From positions 33,227 through 97,226 of the forward strand of contig JAIEQM010000065.1 of assembly GCA_019747705.1 (NCBI GenBank): 64,000 nt of DNA, read 5' to 3'. Source of the stretch: Chitinophagaceae bacterium. Lineage in GTDB: Bacteria > Bacteroidota > Bacteroidia > Chitinophagales > Chitinophagaceae. The notes beneath the pieces are model-generated. The model worked only from the letters and a program-made list of their open reading frames with translations, did no database searches and was not told where the DNA came from. The number at the start of each line of letters is the position of its first letter. Within the stretch, counting starts at the first letter, position 1. A program made the translations under genes and the position numbers. Positions 54,140 to 62,766 of this stretch are shown here, in pieces.

Positions 54140-57100
54140 TTACTCTTTCACATCCGTCGTTACCGGCGGCGCTTCTTTTGTCCAGGGTGTAATATCCAGC
54201 TTGCGGGATGTGGGATAAATTTCATCCAGAGTAGTGCCATCATATAACCGTCCGTTCTTTACTACATAGCGAATGGTATTGGTATTACGGATGTTGATTA
54301 AAGGATTGCTATCCATAATCACCAGGTCAGCAAGTTTGCCGCCTTCCACACTTCCGAGTTCTTTATCCAATCCCAATGCTTCAGCGCCAAAGATGGTAGC
54401 CACTTTTAATGCCTGCAGCGGTGTCATACCACCACTCTGCACACTCCATAATTCCCAATGATAACCCAGGCCCTGTAACTGACCATGACTTCCAATACCG
54501 GCAAGACCTCCATTATTAATAACACTTTTTACACTCTGTGCATGTTTTTGAAACACATGTTCTTCCGGTGAAAACCAACCGCCATTACCACCAGTGCGGC
54601 GTGCAGCTTTACTGTTCAATTCTTCATATGGTGTAAAGCGGTTGAGCTTTGAATCTTTAAGCGGGCTTTCTGTTGCATAATAATAATTCTCAGCCCATGG
54701 CCCGCCGTAAGCAACAAGTAATGTGGGCGTGTAAGTCATTTTACTTTCGCCCACGGTTCTGGTAACATCATTATACAAAGGAAAAACAGGAATAGCATGT
54801 TCATGACCGGGATAACCATCAAACAAATTGGTCATGTTTAATTTAAAATCCAAACCACCTTCTGTAGTAGGCATCAGCTTTTGCTCTTTGGCTGCCATAA
54901 TCACCCACTGGCGCATTTGCCTGTTGCCCACCAAATACATTTTAATGTACTGTGTGTTATAATACTTGCTGTATTGCTTCAATACATTTCTTGTTTGATC
55001 TAAATCTTTTAAGTTGTACATCCAGAAACCAACACCCGGGCCGGTGCTGTAAATGCGTGGGCCGGGTATCATACCTGCATCCACCATATCACCATAAGTA
55101 AGTACATCTGTAGTGGCGGTTTGCGGATCCCTGGTGGTGGTTACACCATACGCAAGGTTTGCGGCATACATCCACACATTACTTTTATGCAAACCCCAGA
55201 ATGGCCACATGTGGGAATGTGTATCTACAAAACCGGGTGTAATGGTTTTGCCGGTGCAATCTATTTCTTTTGTTCCCGGGGGCGCTGTTACTGTTCCTGA
55301 TTTTCCAACAGCTTTAATACGGTTGTTAACGATGAGTACATCTCCTCCTTCTATCACTTCATCTCCCTTCATGGTTACAATGCGTGCATTTTTAAGAAGA
55401 AGGGTGCCCACCGGCATATCTTTTTCATAATACACTTTTACCTGTGTTTCATCAGGTGTATATTTTTCTTTTTTCTTCAGTTCAATTTTTGCAATACTGT
55501 CTCTCTTTGCTCTTGCTGTATCAGCTTTTAAAACAAGTACCATACTGTCAGCAAATTTTTTGGCGAGTGAGTCAGCCAGTTTTTTTGCTTCGGGCCCGAG
55601 TTTCAGTAATGCACTCACACTGTCTGCTTTGCGTTTGTCTTCTGCTTTCTTTGCAGCCTTTACAGAGTCTTCAACAAATTTTGCACGCTCCACATTATAT
55701 ACCCAGTGACCATTACCTAAACTCCAGTGTGCTTTTTTACCATCTGCTTCCCATGCCGGCCATTCACCACCAATTTCAGTTAGCTGTCTTGATGGAAATG
55801 AACTGAAGGCCGGCGTGCCCACATTAATGCTGGGTGTTTTGCCGGGTTCAGGAATAGCGATCATATAAATATTATTATTCACCTGGGCCAACGCCTGGTT
55901 GCCAACAGGCGCCATTAAAATAATACCGGCAGGCGTGGGCATGTTTTGAGGTTCACGGTTGCCGCTTGCTTCCGGTAACATACAATAGCTCACCGCATCA
56001 GGATTCATCATCGGTTTGCCCATCACATACTTAACGGGAGCTGCCGTTTGTTCATCAACATTGTTGTTATTATGCTGATGGTTATCTGCATCTGCAGCCG
56101 TGCCATAGGTAACAATACCGCTGATGCGTGCATGAACTTTAATATCTGTTCCATCCCAGCGAACAGAAATTAATGCACCATCGCCCCTGTTTAAATAAAT
56201 ACGATTGGTATCTTTTGTAAAATGTACATTGCCATATACACCGGCGCCTTCTACTTTTGTTACTGTGCCACCATTGGCATTCATCCAAACCAGTTCAGCT
56301 TCTGCACCACTGTAGAACGGATCTTCTGCATCTTTAAATAAACGTTTGGGCGCTTTGAAAAAAGCAATCCGGTTATTATAACTCCAGGCAGGCTGCCCGT
56401 AAAAAGCGTTTTCAGAAGTGAGTTTGATTACGGATGGCTTGGCGCCAAGTGTTGCTTTGTAAAGATTGCCGCCTTCCGTTTCATTCCATGTTACAAACAC
56501 CAATTGTTTACCATCCGGGCTCCATGCAGGCATGGCTTCAACAAAATTATTACTGGTAATACGTTTGGGTGTGCCATTGGGGTAATCCATTACATACAAA
56601 CGGTTCAATACGGTAAATGCCAATTGTTTGCCATCAGGGCTGGGTACACCATCACGGATTTGTGTGGCCAGTGCCGCACTGGTATCTTTTACAGGATAAT
56701 TAAAATAAACACGTGGGCCCATTTCTAAATTCACATCCACATCAAACGGAATTTCTGTTGCTTTACTTCCATCAACAGGAATCTTCCAGAGTTTACCTCC
56801 ATAGCCGGCAATCAAAAACTTACTGTCTGGTGTAAAACACATGCCTGGTAATACACCCTGCGGCGCAATGCTTTCCTGCTCATCTCTCTGCACGGGATAA
56901 GCCAGCCATTTTTCATCACCATTTTTTAAGTTGCGTAAAATTAAACCTGTTTTATCCTTGTAGCGGCTGCCATACACCATCCACATTCCATCTTTGCTCA
57001 ATGTGGGGGTAAATGCAGAACCGTATCTTGATGTAATGGTATTTACAACGCCTTTTTCCCGGTCATAAATTCCAATTTGATATTGCGGTAACAGTGCATT

Positions 57101-57724
57101 GTAGTTCCAGGAACCAAACCGCTGGCTGTAATACACATATCTTCCGTCGGGGCTCACACAGGGGTCAGTTGTTTTAATACCGCCAAACTGATCATTCAAT
57201 CCAATACCACTGCCGCCATCCTTGTGATACATGTATAATTTGGGCAAACGTCTTCCTTTGCTGGCAATAATATAATTACCATCGGGCATCCATGCAGCAG
57301 CAGGAAAATCTTCCGTTGCTTCTTTGGTTAATTGAATGGTATCCTGTTTTTCCATATCAATGTACCAGATATTATCACTGCCGCTCCTGTCGCTGGTGAA
57401 CAAAATCTTTTTACCATCGGGGCTGAAACGGGGATGTGTTTCATAAGCCATTCCTTTGGTTACCTGTGTGGCTTTGCCCCCGCTCATGGGAATCGTATAG
57501 ATATCGCCCATTAAATCAAATGCGATGGTATTGCCATCGCTGCTCACATCCACACTCATCCAGGTAGCTTCTTTGGTGTTGAATTTTATTTGCCGCTCCG
57601 GCTTTAAAGGAAGGCTGGCAAATTTGGTGTGCGGTACTGTGTCTTTTTTTGTACTGTCGGTTTTGGGTTGTGCTGATGATGATAAGGCAAGTGATGCCAG
57701 CAGCAGCGGAAACAATAGTCTCAT
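54140..57724 (-). CDS. Secreted TolB-like propeller plus amidohydrolase protein
   Basis: The 1194-residue protein starts at 57724 with the signal peptide MRLLFPLLLASLALSSSA; an open frame to 57877 adds 51 unlikely residues. The first 680 residues or so have repeated PD40/WD40-like blades (THPRFSPDGKKILFTSDRSG, CVSPDGRYVYYSQRFGSW, AWSPDGKQLVFVTWN). A charged coiled linker follows (about 700-790), then an amidohydrolase domain with TPGFVDTHSHMWPFWG (HxH metal motif), ...GHEHAIP and LGSVEGGKLADLVIMDSNPL. It is probably a periplasmic or surface metallo-hydrolase, perhaps a peptidase or imidase; the substrate is unknown. Architecture is known from Bacteroidota but few members are characterised. 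Confidence 0.9.
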   Translation of the reverse strand: MRLLFPLLLASLALSSSAQPKTDSTKKDTVPHTKFASLPLKPERQIKFNTKEATWMSVDVSSDGNTIAFDLMGDIYTIPMSGGKATQVTKGMAYETHPRFSPDGKKILFTSDRSGSDNIWYIDMEKQDTIQLTKEATEDFPAAAWMPDGNYIIASKGRRLPKLYMYHKDGGSGIGLNDQFGGIKTTDPCVSPDGRYVYYSQRFGSWNYNALLPQYQIGIYDREKGVVNTITSRYGSAFTPTLSKDGMWMVYGSRYKDKTGLILRNLKNGDEKWLAYPVQRDEQESIAPQGVLPGMCFTPDSKFLIAGYGGKLWKIPVDGSKATEIPFDVDVNLEMGPRVYFNYPVKDTSAALATQIRDGVPSPDGKQLAFTVLNRLYVMDYPNGTPKRITSNNFVEAMPAWSPDGKQLVFVTWNETEGGNLYKATLGAKPSVIKLTSENAFYGQPAWSYNNRIAFFKAPKRLFKDAEDPFYSGAEAELVWMNANGGTVTKVEGAGVYGNVHFTKDTNRIYLNRGDGALISVRWDGTDIKVHARISGIVTYGTAADADNHQHNNNNVDEQTAAPVKYVMGKPMMNPDAVSYCMLPEASGNREPQNMPTPAGIILMAPVGNQALAQVNNNIYMIAIPEPGKTPSINVGTPAFSSFPSRQLTEIGGEWPAWEADGKKAHWSLGNGHWVYNVERAKFVEDSVKAAKKAEDKRKADSVSALLKLGPEAKKLADSLAKKFADSMVLVLKADTARAKRDSIAKIELKKKEKYTPDETQVKVYYEKDMPVGTLLLKNARIVTMKGDEVIEGGDVLIVNNRIKAVGKSGTVTAPPGTKEIDCTGKTITPGFVDTHSHMWPFWGLHKSNVWMYAANLAYGVTTTRDPQTATTDVLTYGDMVDAGMIPGPRIYSTGPGVGFWMYNLKDLDQTRNVLKQYSKYYNTQYIKMYLVGNRQMRQWVIMAAKEQKLMPTTEGGLDFKLNMTNLFDGYPGHEHAIPVFPLYNDVTRTVGESKMTYTPTLLVAYGGPWAENYYYATESPLKDSKLNRFTPYEELNSKAARRTGGNGGWFSPEEHVFQKHAQSVKSVINNGGLAGIGSHGQLQGLGYHWELWSVQSGGMTPLQALKVATIFGAEALGLDKELGSVEGGKLADLVIMDSNPLINIRNTNTIRYVVKNGRLYDGTTLDEIYPTSRKLDITPWTKEAPPVTTDVKE

Positions 57725-57945
57725 AAATAATAAAAGTTTGCAGTAAGATAGAAATGATTTTGAAACGCAATGAAATAATTTGACGGACGGTTGAAATACA
57801 TTTTTTGGGCGACGGGCTGCGGGTACAATGGGCGGCGAATTTGCCACGCTCGTTTCATGGTTCCGTTTCCATGGCAACTGTGGTCTGAGTGTTGAGACAA
57901 CTTCCTTTCAACTTGTTATGCTGTTGAAGTTTAATGCATTCATGC

Positions 57946-58256
57946 ACCAGAGGTGCAAAATGTCAGTAGAAAAAAGAATGCGTATTTGAGAGCCCCATCG
58001 GGCAATGTCATTAAGTTAAGCGTCACCTCGACCGCAGGGAGAGGTCTCATAAATTTCGTACAGCTTGAATTTTATGAGATGTCTTCCCGCAAAAGCGGGA
58101 CAAGCTGTTCCTCGACATGACGAAACGCTTAACTTAATGACATTGCCCATCGGGGCGATATCTCTCTCGTCTATAATTCATTACATATCGCCCCGATGGG
58201 GCTCAGTCACATTTTTTATTTTGATTTCTACTGGCATTACGCCCTTACAGGGCTTT
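57946..58256. repeat. Nested interspersed repeat, copy B (contains palindromic element copy 3)
   Basis: It begins ACCAGAGGTGC, carries GAGCCCCATCGGG before the inner element and CCCATCGGGGCGATAT after it, then the inverse TATCGCCCCGATGGGGCTC, and ends GCCCTTACAGGGCTTT. Layout and insert site are as in copy A at 21700-22009; the non-palindromic parts differ. Together with 57725-57945, which holds no gene that I see, it fills most of this gene-free stretch. Confidence 0.85.
57994..58154. mobile_element. Palindromic MITE-like element, copy 3 (element 58003-58145 plus 9-bp duplications)
   Basis: The 143-bp element, apparently identical to copy 2, has 21-bp perfect inverted ends and is flanked by CCCATCGGG at 57994-58002 and 58146-58154. 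Confidence 0.92.
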
Positions 58257-58307
58257 CAATTTATTTTAAGCAATTTTGATTTCACAACATGTTACTTTTA
58301 AATAAGA

Positions 58308-58375
58308 ATTCAACAATATGCCTGTAACTACGCTTCATGTACGTATCAAAAAAAAAATATGCTTTTGATATTATT
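58308..58375 (+). pseudogene. Duplicated 5' fragment of the following antitoxin gene
   Basis: ATTCAACAATATGCCTGTAA and the next 45 or so bases repeat the start of the antitoxin gene at 58581-58648, with few changes and one extra A in an A run. It then diverges. Codons read MPVTTLHVRIKKK before the shift. It is a broken copy 273 bases upstream of the intact one. Confidence 0.75.
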
Positions 58376-58376
58376 A

Positions 58377-58590
58377 CAATACTCCGGTAATTTTTTTGAG
58401 ATGTGGAAAAGTGTAAAACTAAATTAGGACAGAAAGAGCAAAGGCATTAGAAATTTGTATGCTAAAATCAAATTCTAATGCCTTAGAAGTTGCAGAAACA
58501 ACTTTAGGTAAAATTACAGGAGTTAAGAAACCACAGTCAAAATTTATTTTTTTCAACATATTGACTATCTTTAAACAACAATTCAACAAT
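58377..58590. other. Gap with long hairpin between antitoxin fragment and intact antitoxin
   Basis: AAGGCATTAGAAATTTG at 58441-58457 and CAAATTCTAATGCCTT at 58469-58484 are inverted repeats of about 16 bp with one extra base, giving a stable AT-rich hairpin. It may be the end of a lost element or an operator-like structure. An open frame runs through from 58459, but its first 44 residues do not resemble an antitoxin. Confidence 0.5.
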
Positions 58591-58812
58591 ATGCCTGTAA
58601 CTACGCTTCATGTACGAATCAAAAAAAAATATGCTGCTGATATTATTAAAGACCTTGAGAAAATAGAAGCAGTTGAATTATTGGATGAGCCACCTATTCC
58701 TGAATGGCAAAAAAAAGAAGTGCGTAAGCGCTTAAAGGAGTTACAAAAGAATCCTTCGAAAGCAGTAAGCTGGAATGATGGTATGAAACAGATAAAGGAA
58801 CTTGCTAAGTGA
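58591..58812 (+). CDS. Type II antitoxin (addiction-module component)
   Basis: The 73-residue protein reads MPVTTLHVRIKKKYAADIIK, EKIEAVELLDEPPIPEWQ and VRKRLKELQKNPSKAVSWND. This is the pattern of small antitoxins partnered with RelE/ParE toxins in Bacteroidota. I start at 58591 because the duplicated copy at 58308 shows that this ATG and its leader travel together. Its stop overlaps the toxin start by four bases (GTGA), giving coupled translation. Confidence 0.85.
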   Translation: MPVTTLHVRIKKKYAADIIKDLEKIEAVELLDEPPIPEWQKKEVRKRLKELQKNPSKAVSWNDGMKQIKELAK

Positions 58813-59099
58813 AAAAATTCAGATTTATTTATTCGCCTCTTGCATTAAGTGATATTGAAGAGGCAAAAGAGTATTATGAAAAAATTCAAAAAAATCTTGG
58901 GAAAAGGTTTTTAAATCAACTGCAAATAACAATGCTTGCTATAAAGCGTAATCCTTTTTTTGCTTCTGTGCGTTATGATGATATTCGATGCGCTCAAATG
59001 AAACGATTCCCCTATCTTATTCACTCTCATGTTGATGAAAACGATTTTACCGTAACAATCATTGCAGTTGATTCAACTCATAAAGAACCTTTTGGGTAA
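58809..59099 (+). CDS. RelE/ParE-family toxin
   Basis: The 96-residue protein reads MKKFRFIYSPLALSDIEEAK, EYYEKIQKNLGKRFLNQLQI and ends VTIIAVDSTHKEPFG. This is a ParE/RelE-fold toxin, which would act on gyrase or ribosome-bound mRNA; which of the two is not clear. It starts with GTG overlapping the antitoxin stop. Both look intact, so this module may work. Confidence 0.88.
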   Translation: MKKFRFIYSPLALSDIEEAKEYYEKIQKNLGKRFLNQLQITMLAIKRNPFFASVRYDDIRCAQMKRFPYLIHSHVDENDFTVTIIAVDSTHKEPFG

Positions 59100-59255
59100 A
59101 ACAATATCAAAAAAATCTCAGTGTCCGGCAATGGCCATTTTCGGGAGGAAAATGTAAAATAAACTTCAAAACTGCATTGGCAGCAAATAAATAGCATTCT
59201 AATTCTTTTTATTCATCTGCATAAAGAGTAAATTTACAATACAAAGAACAGTACA

Positions 59256-59489
59256 ATGGCAGCGCCAACATTATCTCAGGAAATGCTCAATTATTTTTTG
59301 CAGCTAAGCGATGCAGAAAAAAAATCTGTGCTGGAACTGGTTAAAACTTTTTTAAACAGCCGCAAAAACGAATTTACTCCGCAAACACCTGAGGACTATA
59401 ACCAGGAACTGGAAAGAGCAGATGCAGAAATTGAAGCGGGCGACTTTATACCTCATGAAGAAGTAATGAAACGCTATCTTAAGTCCTAA
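59256..59489 (+). CDS. Putative antitoxin, partner of a truncated ParE
   Basis: The 77-residue protein has a helical N-terminal half (LSQEMLNYFLQLSDAEKKSV, LELVKTFLNSRKNEF) and an acidic C-terminal half (EDYNQELERADAEIEAGDF), typical of antitoxins that pair with RelE/ParE toxins. A broken ParE gene follows within six bases. With no full toxin next to it, the antitoxin is an orphan. Confidence 0.7.
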   Translation: MAAPTLSQEMLNYFLQLSDAEKKSVLELVKTFLNSRKNEFTPQTPEDYNQELERADAEIEAGDFIPHEEVMKRYLKS

Positions 59490-59494
59490 TGAAA

Positions 59495-59682
59495 ATGAAT
59501 GAATCTGCAAATCAAATGGAATAAGCGTGCACTCATATAATGTAATCAATTACATTGAACAGGATTCGCCTGCAGGGGCAGAAAAAGTGAAACATGAAGT
59601 TTTAATGAGGATACAATCATTACTTCAGCATCCTCAAAAATGTAATCCTGATAAATACAAAACTAATAATGACGTTGCGTAA
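59495..59682 (+). pseudogene. ParE-type toxin gene, frameshifted and truncated
   Basis: One frame reads LQIKWNKRALI; after a shift near 59540 the next gives VINYIEQDSPAGAEKVKHEV, LMRIQSLLQHPQKCNPDKYK and TNND. Family members continue with about 35 residues ending in the active-site region (YRIIYR-like), absent here. The toxin is cut off where GACGTTGCGTAAGC begins, the edge of the PIN-domain unit that follows. Confidence 0.78.
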
Positions 59683-59747
59683 GCAATCGGCAGAGTGCTA
59701 AATTGAACTTCAACTATAACTTGACCTATAAATTGTAAATTTGAAGA

Positions 59748-60215
59748 ATGAGACCAAGGTTATATTTTGACACTTCTGTTTTTGGCGGTGTTTATGACGA
59801 AGATTTCGAAGAAATTTCTACTCTGCTTTTTGGAAAGGTAAAATTGGGACAGATTATTTGTGTTTATTCAGACCTTTCAGAAACAGAACTTCAAAATGCA
59901 CCAAAAAGAGTTAGAGATTTTTTTGCGGACTTGCCAAAAGAGCATATGCAGCTTATTGAGGTTACAGAAGAAGCCTATGAACTTGCTCAAAAATATCTTG
60001 ACGAAAAGGTTGTCGGTCCTGCAAGTGCTGATGATTGTAAACACATTGCTACAGCAACACTTAACAAAGTAGACTTTTTGGTAAGTTGGAACTTTAAACA
60101 TATCGTAAATGTTTTTAGAATTCGTGGGTACAATTCAATAAATTTACGTTGTGGCTATTCACAACTTGACATTCGTTCACCAAAAGAAATTGTGTATAAT
60201 GAAGACGAAAAATAA
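59748..60215 (+). CDS. PIN-domain protein (VapC-like toxin)
   Basis: The 155-residue protein has the PIN ribonuclease pattern: RPRLYFDTSVFGGVYDED (first acidic residue), a mid helix (LSETELQNAPKRVRDFF) and SADDCKHIATATLNKVDFLV, then SWNFKHIVN, a DD/W-N-F pattern of the larger PIN group. Such proteins cut RNA as toxins. The gene overlaps the next small frame by 17 bases, suggesting a toxin/antitoxin pair in toxin-first order. Confidence 0.82.
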   Translation: MRPRLYFDTSVFGGVYDEDFEEISTLLFGKVKLGQIICVYSDLSETELQNAPKRVRDFFADLPKEHMQLIEVTEEAYELAQKYLDEKVVGPASADDCKHIATATLNKVDFLVSWNFKHIVNVFRIRGYNSINLRCGYSQLDIRSPKEIVYNEDEK

Positions 60216-60348
60216 AAAGGAAAAAACTTTTGACACAGTAAAAGTATTTCGGGAAATCAAGGAAAAGATTGCAAAGGAAACAGAAAAAATGACTTTTGCA
60301 GAATTCAAAGAATACTTGAACAAAAACAAGTTACAGACTGAAAAATAA
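60199..60348 (+). CDS. Small putative antitoxin overlapping the PIN-domain gene
   Basis: The 49-residue protein, MKTKNKKEKTFDTVKVFREI and EKIAKETEKMTFAEFKEYL, is highly charged and helical, like antitoxins of the PIN group in Bacteroidota (VKVFREIKEKI..TFEEFKAYL). It starts inside the last 17 bases of the PIN gene, consistent with coupled translation. Confidence 0.65.
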   Translation: MKTKNKKEKTFDTVKVFREIKEKIAKETEKMTFAEFKEYLNKNKLQTEK

Positions 60349-60371
60349 ACTTTGCCTACTCCCAACATTGG

Positions 60372-60506
60372 GTTTAATTTCTTATAACCAACAGGGCGTG
60401 GATTTTCAGCAAGTTTCAGGATGGCTGTTTTTATTTTGAAGTAATAAGGCTCATTTATTTTCTCCAAGGCTTTAAGAACGGTTTTTTCAATCTTGATTTT
60501 ATACAT
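60372..60506 (-). pseudogene. RelE-type toxin gene truncated at the 3' side
   Basis: The frame begins MYKIKIEKTVLKALEKINEP and continues KTAILKLAENPRPVGYKKLN, the standard first half of a RelE toxin. The catalytic second half (usually GRDGYRIRVGDYRIIYQI-like) is missing: beyond about 60372 the frame runs antisense through the PIN-unit genes to 60177. The cut lies next to CTCCCAACATTGGGTTTAAT. The start overlaps the antitoxin end by 8 bases. Confidence 0.8.
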
Positions 60507-60698
60507 TCTTCCTGCGTTTGGCTTCTATTTGTTTAAATGCCGTATCAGCATCAACAAAAACCTGTTTTCTTTTTTTTGCTGCATCATACCGCTTAATATC
60601 CTCCAGTTCCTCCATTAAAGTATCAAATTTTTTTTGGAAAGAACAACCAGTTTTTTACCTGCGGTATCTTTTATGTATTGAGAAGTTATTTCAATCAT
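60499..60698 (-). pseudogene. Antitoxin gene of the truncated RelE, with a frameshift in an A run
   Basis: MIEITSQYIKDTAGKKLVVL runs to SKK, then the frame is lost in a run of eight A's. With nine A's it continues FDTLMEELEDIKRYDAAKKR and KQVFVDADTAFKQIEAKRRK, a normal Phd/RelB-like antitoxin of about 67 residues. Either a one-base loss or a sequencing error. Confidence 0.78.
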
Positions 60699-60785
60699 GG
60701 TTTTGATAAATTTTTTATACAATTTACGAATAAATATTCTTGGTTAAATTGAGCAATGTTAAAATCAATACCAAATTTATTGATT

Positions 60786-62353
60786 TCAATTCACTCCCAA
60801 CCCCTTCAACACGCTTCCACTTCTCACGCCATTATATTTTCCTTCATCAATCACCACCTGCCCGTTTACAATTACAAACTGAAAACCGCTTGAAAATTGA
60901 TGAGGCTGTTCAAACGTAGCATTGTCTTTTACCGTTGCTTCATCAAACACAACTAGATCAGCAGCCATTCCTTCTTTAATTTGGCCACGGTCTTTCAATT
61001 GAAATTTTTGTGCAGCAAGCGAAGTCATCCTGCGTATGGCTTCTTCCAGTGAAATAATTTTTGCTCCCGCACATAAAGCGACAGCACACGTGCATTGGTG
61101 CCATACGTACGTGGATGCGGCATGCCTTTGCCTGTTGCCACACCACCATCGGCGCCAATCATATTAAACGGATATTTCATAAAGTACTGTACATCTTTTT
61201 CATTCATGCTGTGATACACCATTTGAGCGCCGCCTGCCAGCATCATGTCTAAAATACTTTCAGCTTCAGTGCGTGCACCGGCTTTTCTTCCTTTCTGCAG
61301 ATTAATAGCTGCAATGCTTTTTCCGTTGAGTGATGTATCAGCACTGTGATTGGCCACAACTGCAAAACTGTAATTTTTGTATTTGTATTTTTTAAGTTGC
61401 GCCAGCATATCATTAATGATTTGCTGATGAAGAATCGAATCGTTGATTCTTTTTTTCAAAGAATCCTGTCCGCCTGCCATTGCCCAATCCGGTAATCGTA
61501 CGCCCAGGTTGGTACTGCCGGCAGTGTATGGATATTGATCAATCGTAACATCAAATCCTTCCAGTCTTGCTTTTTCAATTAAAGCAAGTGTTTGTTCAGA
61601 ACGTCCCCAGTTTGCCGGACCGCTTACTTTAAAATGAGAAATTTGTACAGGTATCAATGCAGCTTTGCCAATATCTATAGCTTCAGTAATAGCATCTGTT
61701 ACTTTGTTTTCTTCATTGCGGATATGCGAAGCATAAATGCCTTTATACTTAGCGGTTTCTTTTGCCAAACCCATTACTTCTGCTGTATTGCTGAACATGC
61801 CGGGCAGGTAAATCAACCCTGTTGACATACCAACTGCCCCATCTTTCATAGCTTTAGCAATCAATGCTTCCATTTTTTGCTGTTCTTCAGGCGTTGCAAA
61901 ACGATTGTCATTACCCATCACCAATCTTCTTACTGTATTATGACCAACCAGCGATGCTACGTTGATGGATGTTTTAATACTGTCAATCTTGAAAAAGAAA
62001 TAACTCAAATCATCGGCTGAGTTGCCGCAGTTGCCGGTAACCACCGCAGTAACACCATCATAGATATAATTATGTGCTGCAGGGTTTTCAAACACACCGC
62101 CTTCAATATGTGCATGCACATCAATAAAACCGGGCGCAACAATCAATCCTTTTGCATCAATGGTTTTTGTGGCAGTGCCGCTGATGTTTTTTTGGATAAG
62201 TACAATCTTGCCGTCTTTTACTGCTACATCTGCATAATACCAACTGTTGCCGGTGCCATCAATAATTTTTCCGTTGCGGATAAGAAGGTCGTAGTTGGTT
62301 TGTGAAACAACAAAAAGCGGAAGTAAAAAGAAGACAAGAAATAAATATTTCAT
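60786..62353 (-). pseudogene. N-acyl-D-amino-acid deacylase-type amidohydrolase with one frameshift
   Basis: The main frame (62353 to 61025) has a signal peptide (MKYLFLVFFLLPLFVVSQ), then LIRNGKIIDGTGNSWYYADV, the metal motif APGFIDVHAHIEGG, VVTGNCGNSADDLSYF, and YASHIRNEENKV, typical of D-aminoacylase and dihydroorotase-like amidohydrolases. It ends in VREQKLFHWKKPYAG. Adding one A to a run of five near 61060 gives VREQKIISLEEAIRRMTSLA and joins the C-terminal part AQKFQLKDRGQIKEGMAADL ending at 60786. The restored protein of about 522 residues is normal length. Periplasmic; it releases D-amino acids from N-acyl forms in characterised relatives. Confidence 0.88.
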
Positions 62354-62391
62354 GGCAGTTGGTTAAGATGATAAATATAAATCATCTTTTA

Positions 62392-62766
62392 TCAAACTGA
62401 TTCAATTGCAGGATCCCAAAACTTTTTTTCAAAATCAACCACGGTATCATTCTTAACCGCCACGCCATCTTTCTTTAACAATTCTTCCATACGGGTAGGT
62501 GTTCCGAAATGTGCTTTACCGCTAAGCATTCCATTTCTGTTCACCACTCTTTGTGCGGGAACTTTCGGGCTCACTTTATCTGCACCGTTCATAGCCCATC
62601 CTACCATACGTGCAGAAAGTTTAGTGCCAAGGTAACTGGCAATAGCGCCATAAGAAGTAACACGACCTTTGGGGATTTGACGTACTACATCATATACATC
62701 ATCAAAAAAACTGTATTCCTTTGATTTACCTGTTTTGCGTGGGAGTTCTGTTTTCTTTTTCGGCAT
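62392..62766 (-). CDS. Alkyltransferase-like protein (MGMT fold, no active cysteine)
   Basis: The 124-residue protein has the DNA-binding domain of O6-alkylguanine transferases: YDVVRQIPKGRVTSYGAIAS, YLGTKLSARMVGWAMNG and VPAQRVVNRNGMLSG. Where the transferase has PCHRV with the alkyl-accepting cysteine, this one has PAQRV, so it cannot accept alkyl groups. Such ATL proteins bind alkylated bases and flag them for nucleotide excision repair. Its start lies 41 bases inside the DUF5522 gene. Confidence 0.88.
   Translation of the reverse strand: MPKKKTELPRKTGKSKEYSFFDDVYDVVRQIPKGRVTSYGAIASYLGTKLSARMVGWAMNGADKVSPKVPAQRVVNRNGMLSGKAHFGTPTRMEELLKKDGVAVKNDTVVDFEKKFWDPAIESV

Noticed and set aside
57725..57877. 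Upstream extension of the propeller/amidohydrolase protein
   Set aside because: The added 51 residues lack any signal-like or conserved character, while the ATG at 57724 begins a clean signal peptide.
59672..60376. True integron attC sites bounding the PIN unit
   Set aside because: GTTGCGT and CCCAAC do not fit the GTTRRRY/RYYYAAC core consensus, and no imperfect hairpin typical of attC could be drawn.
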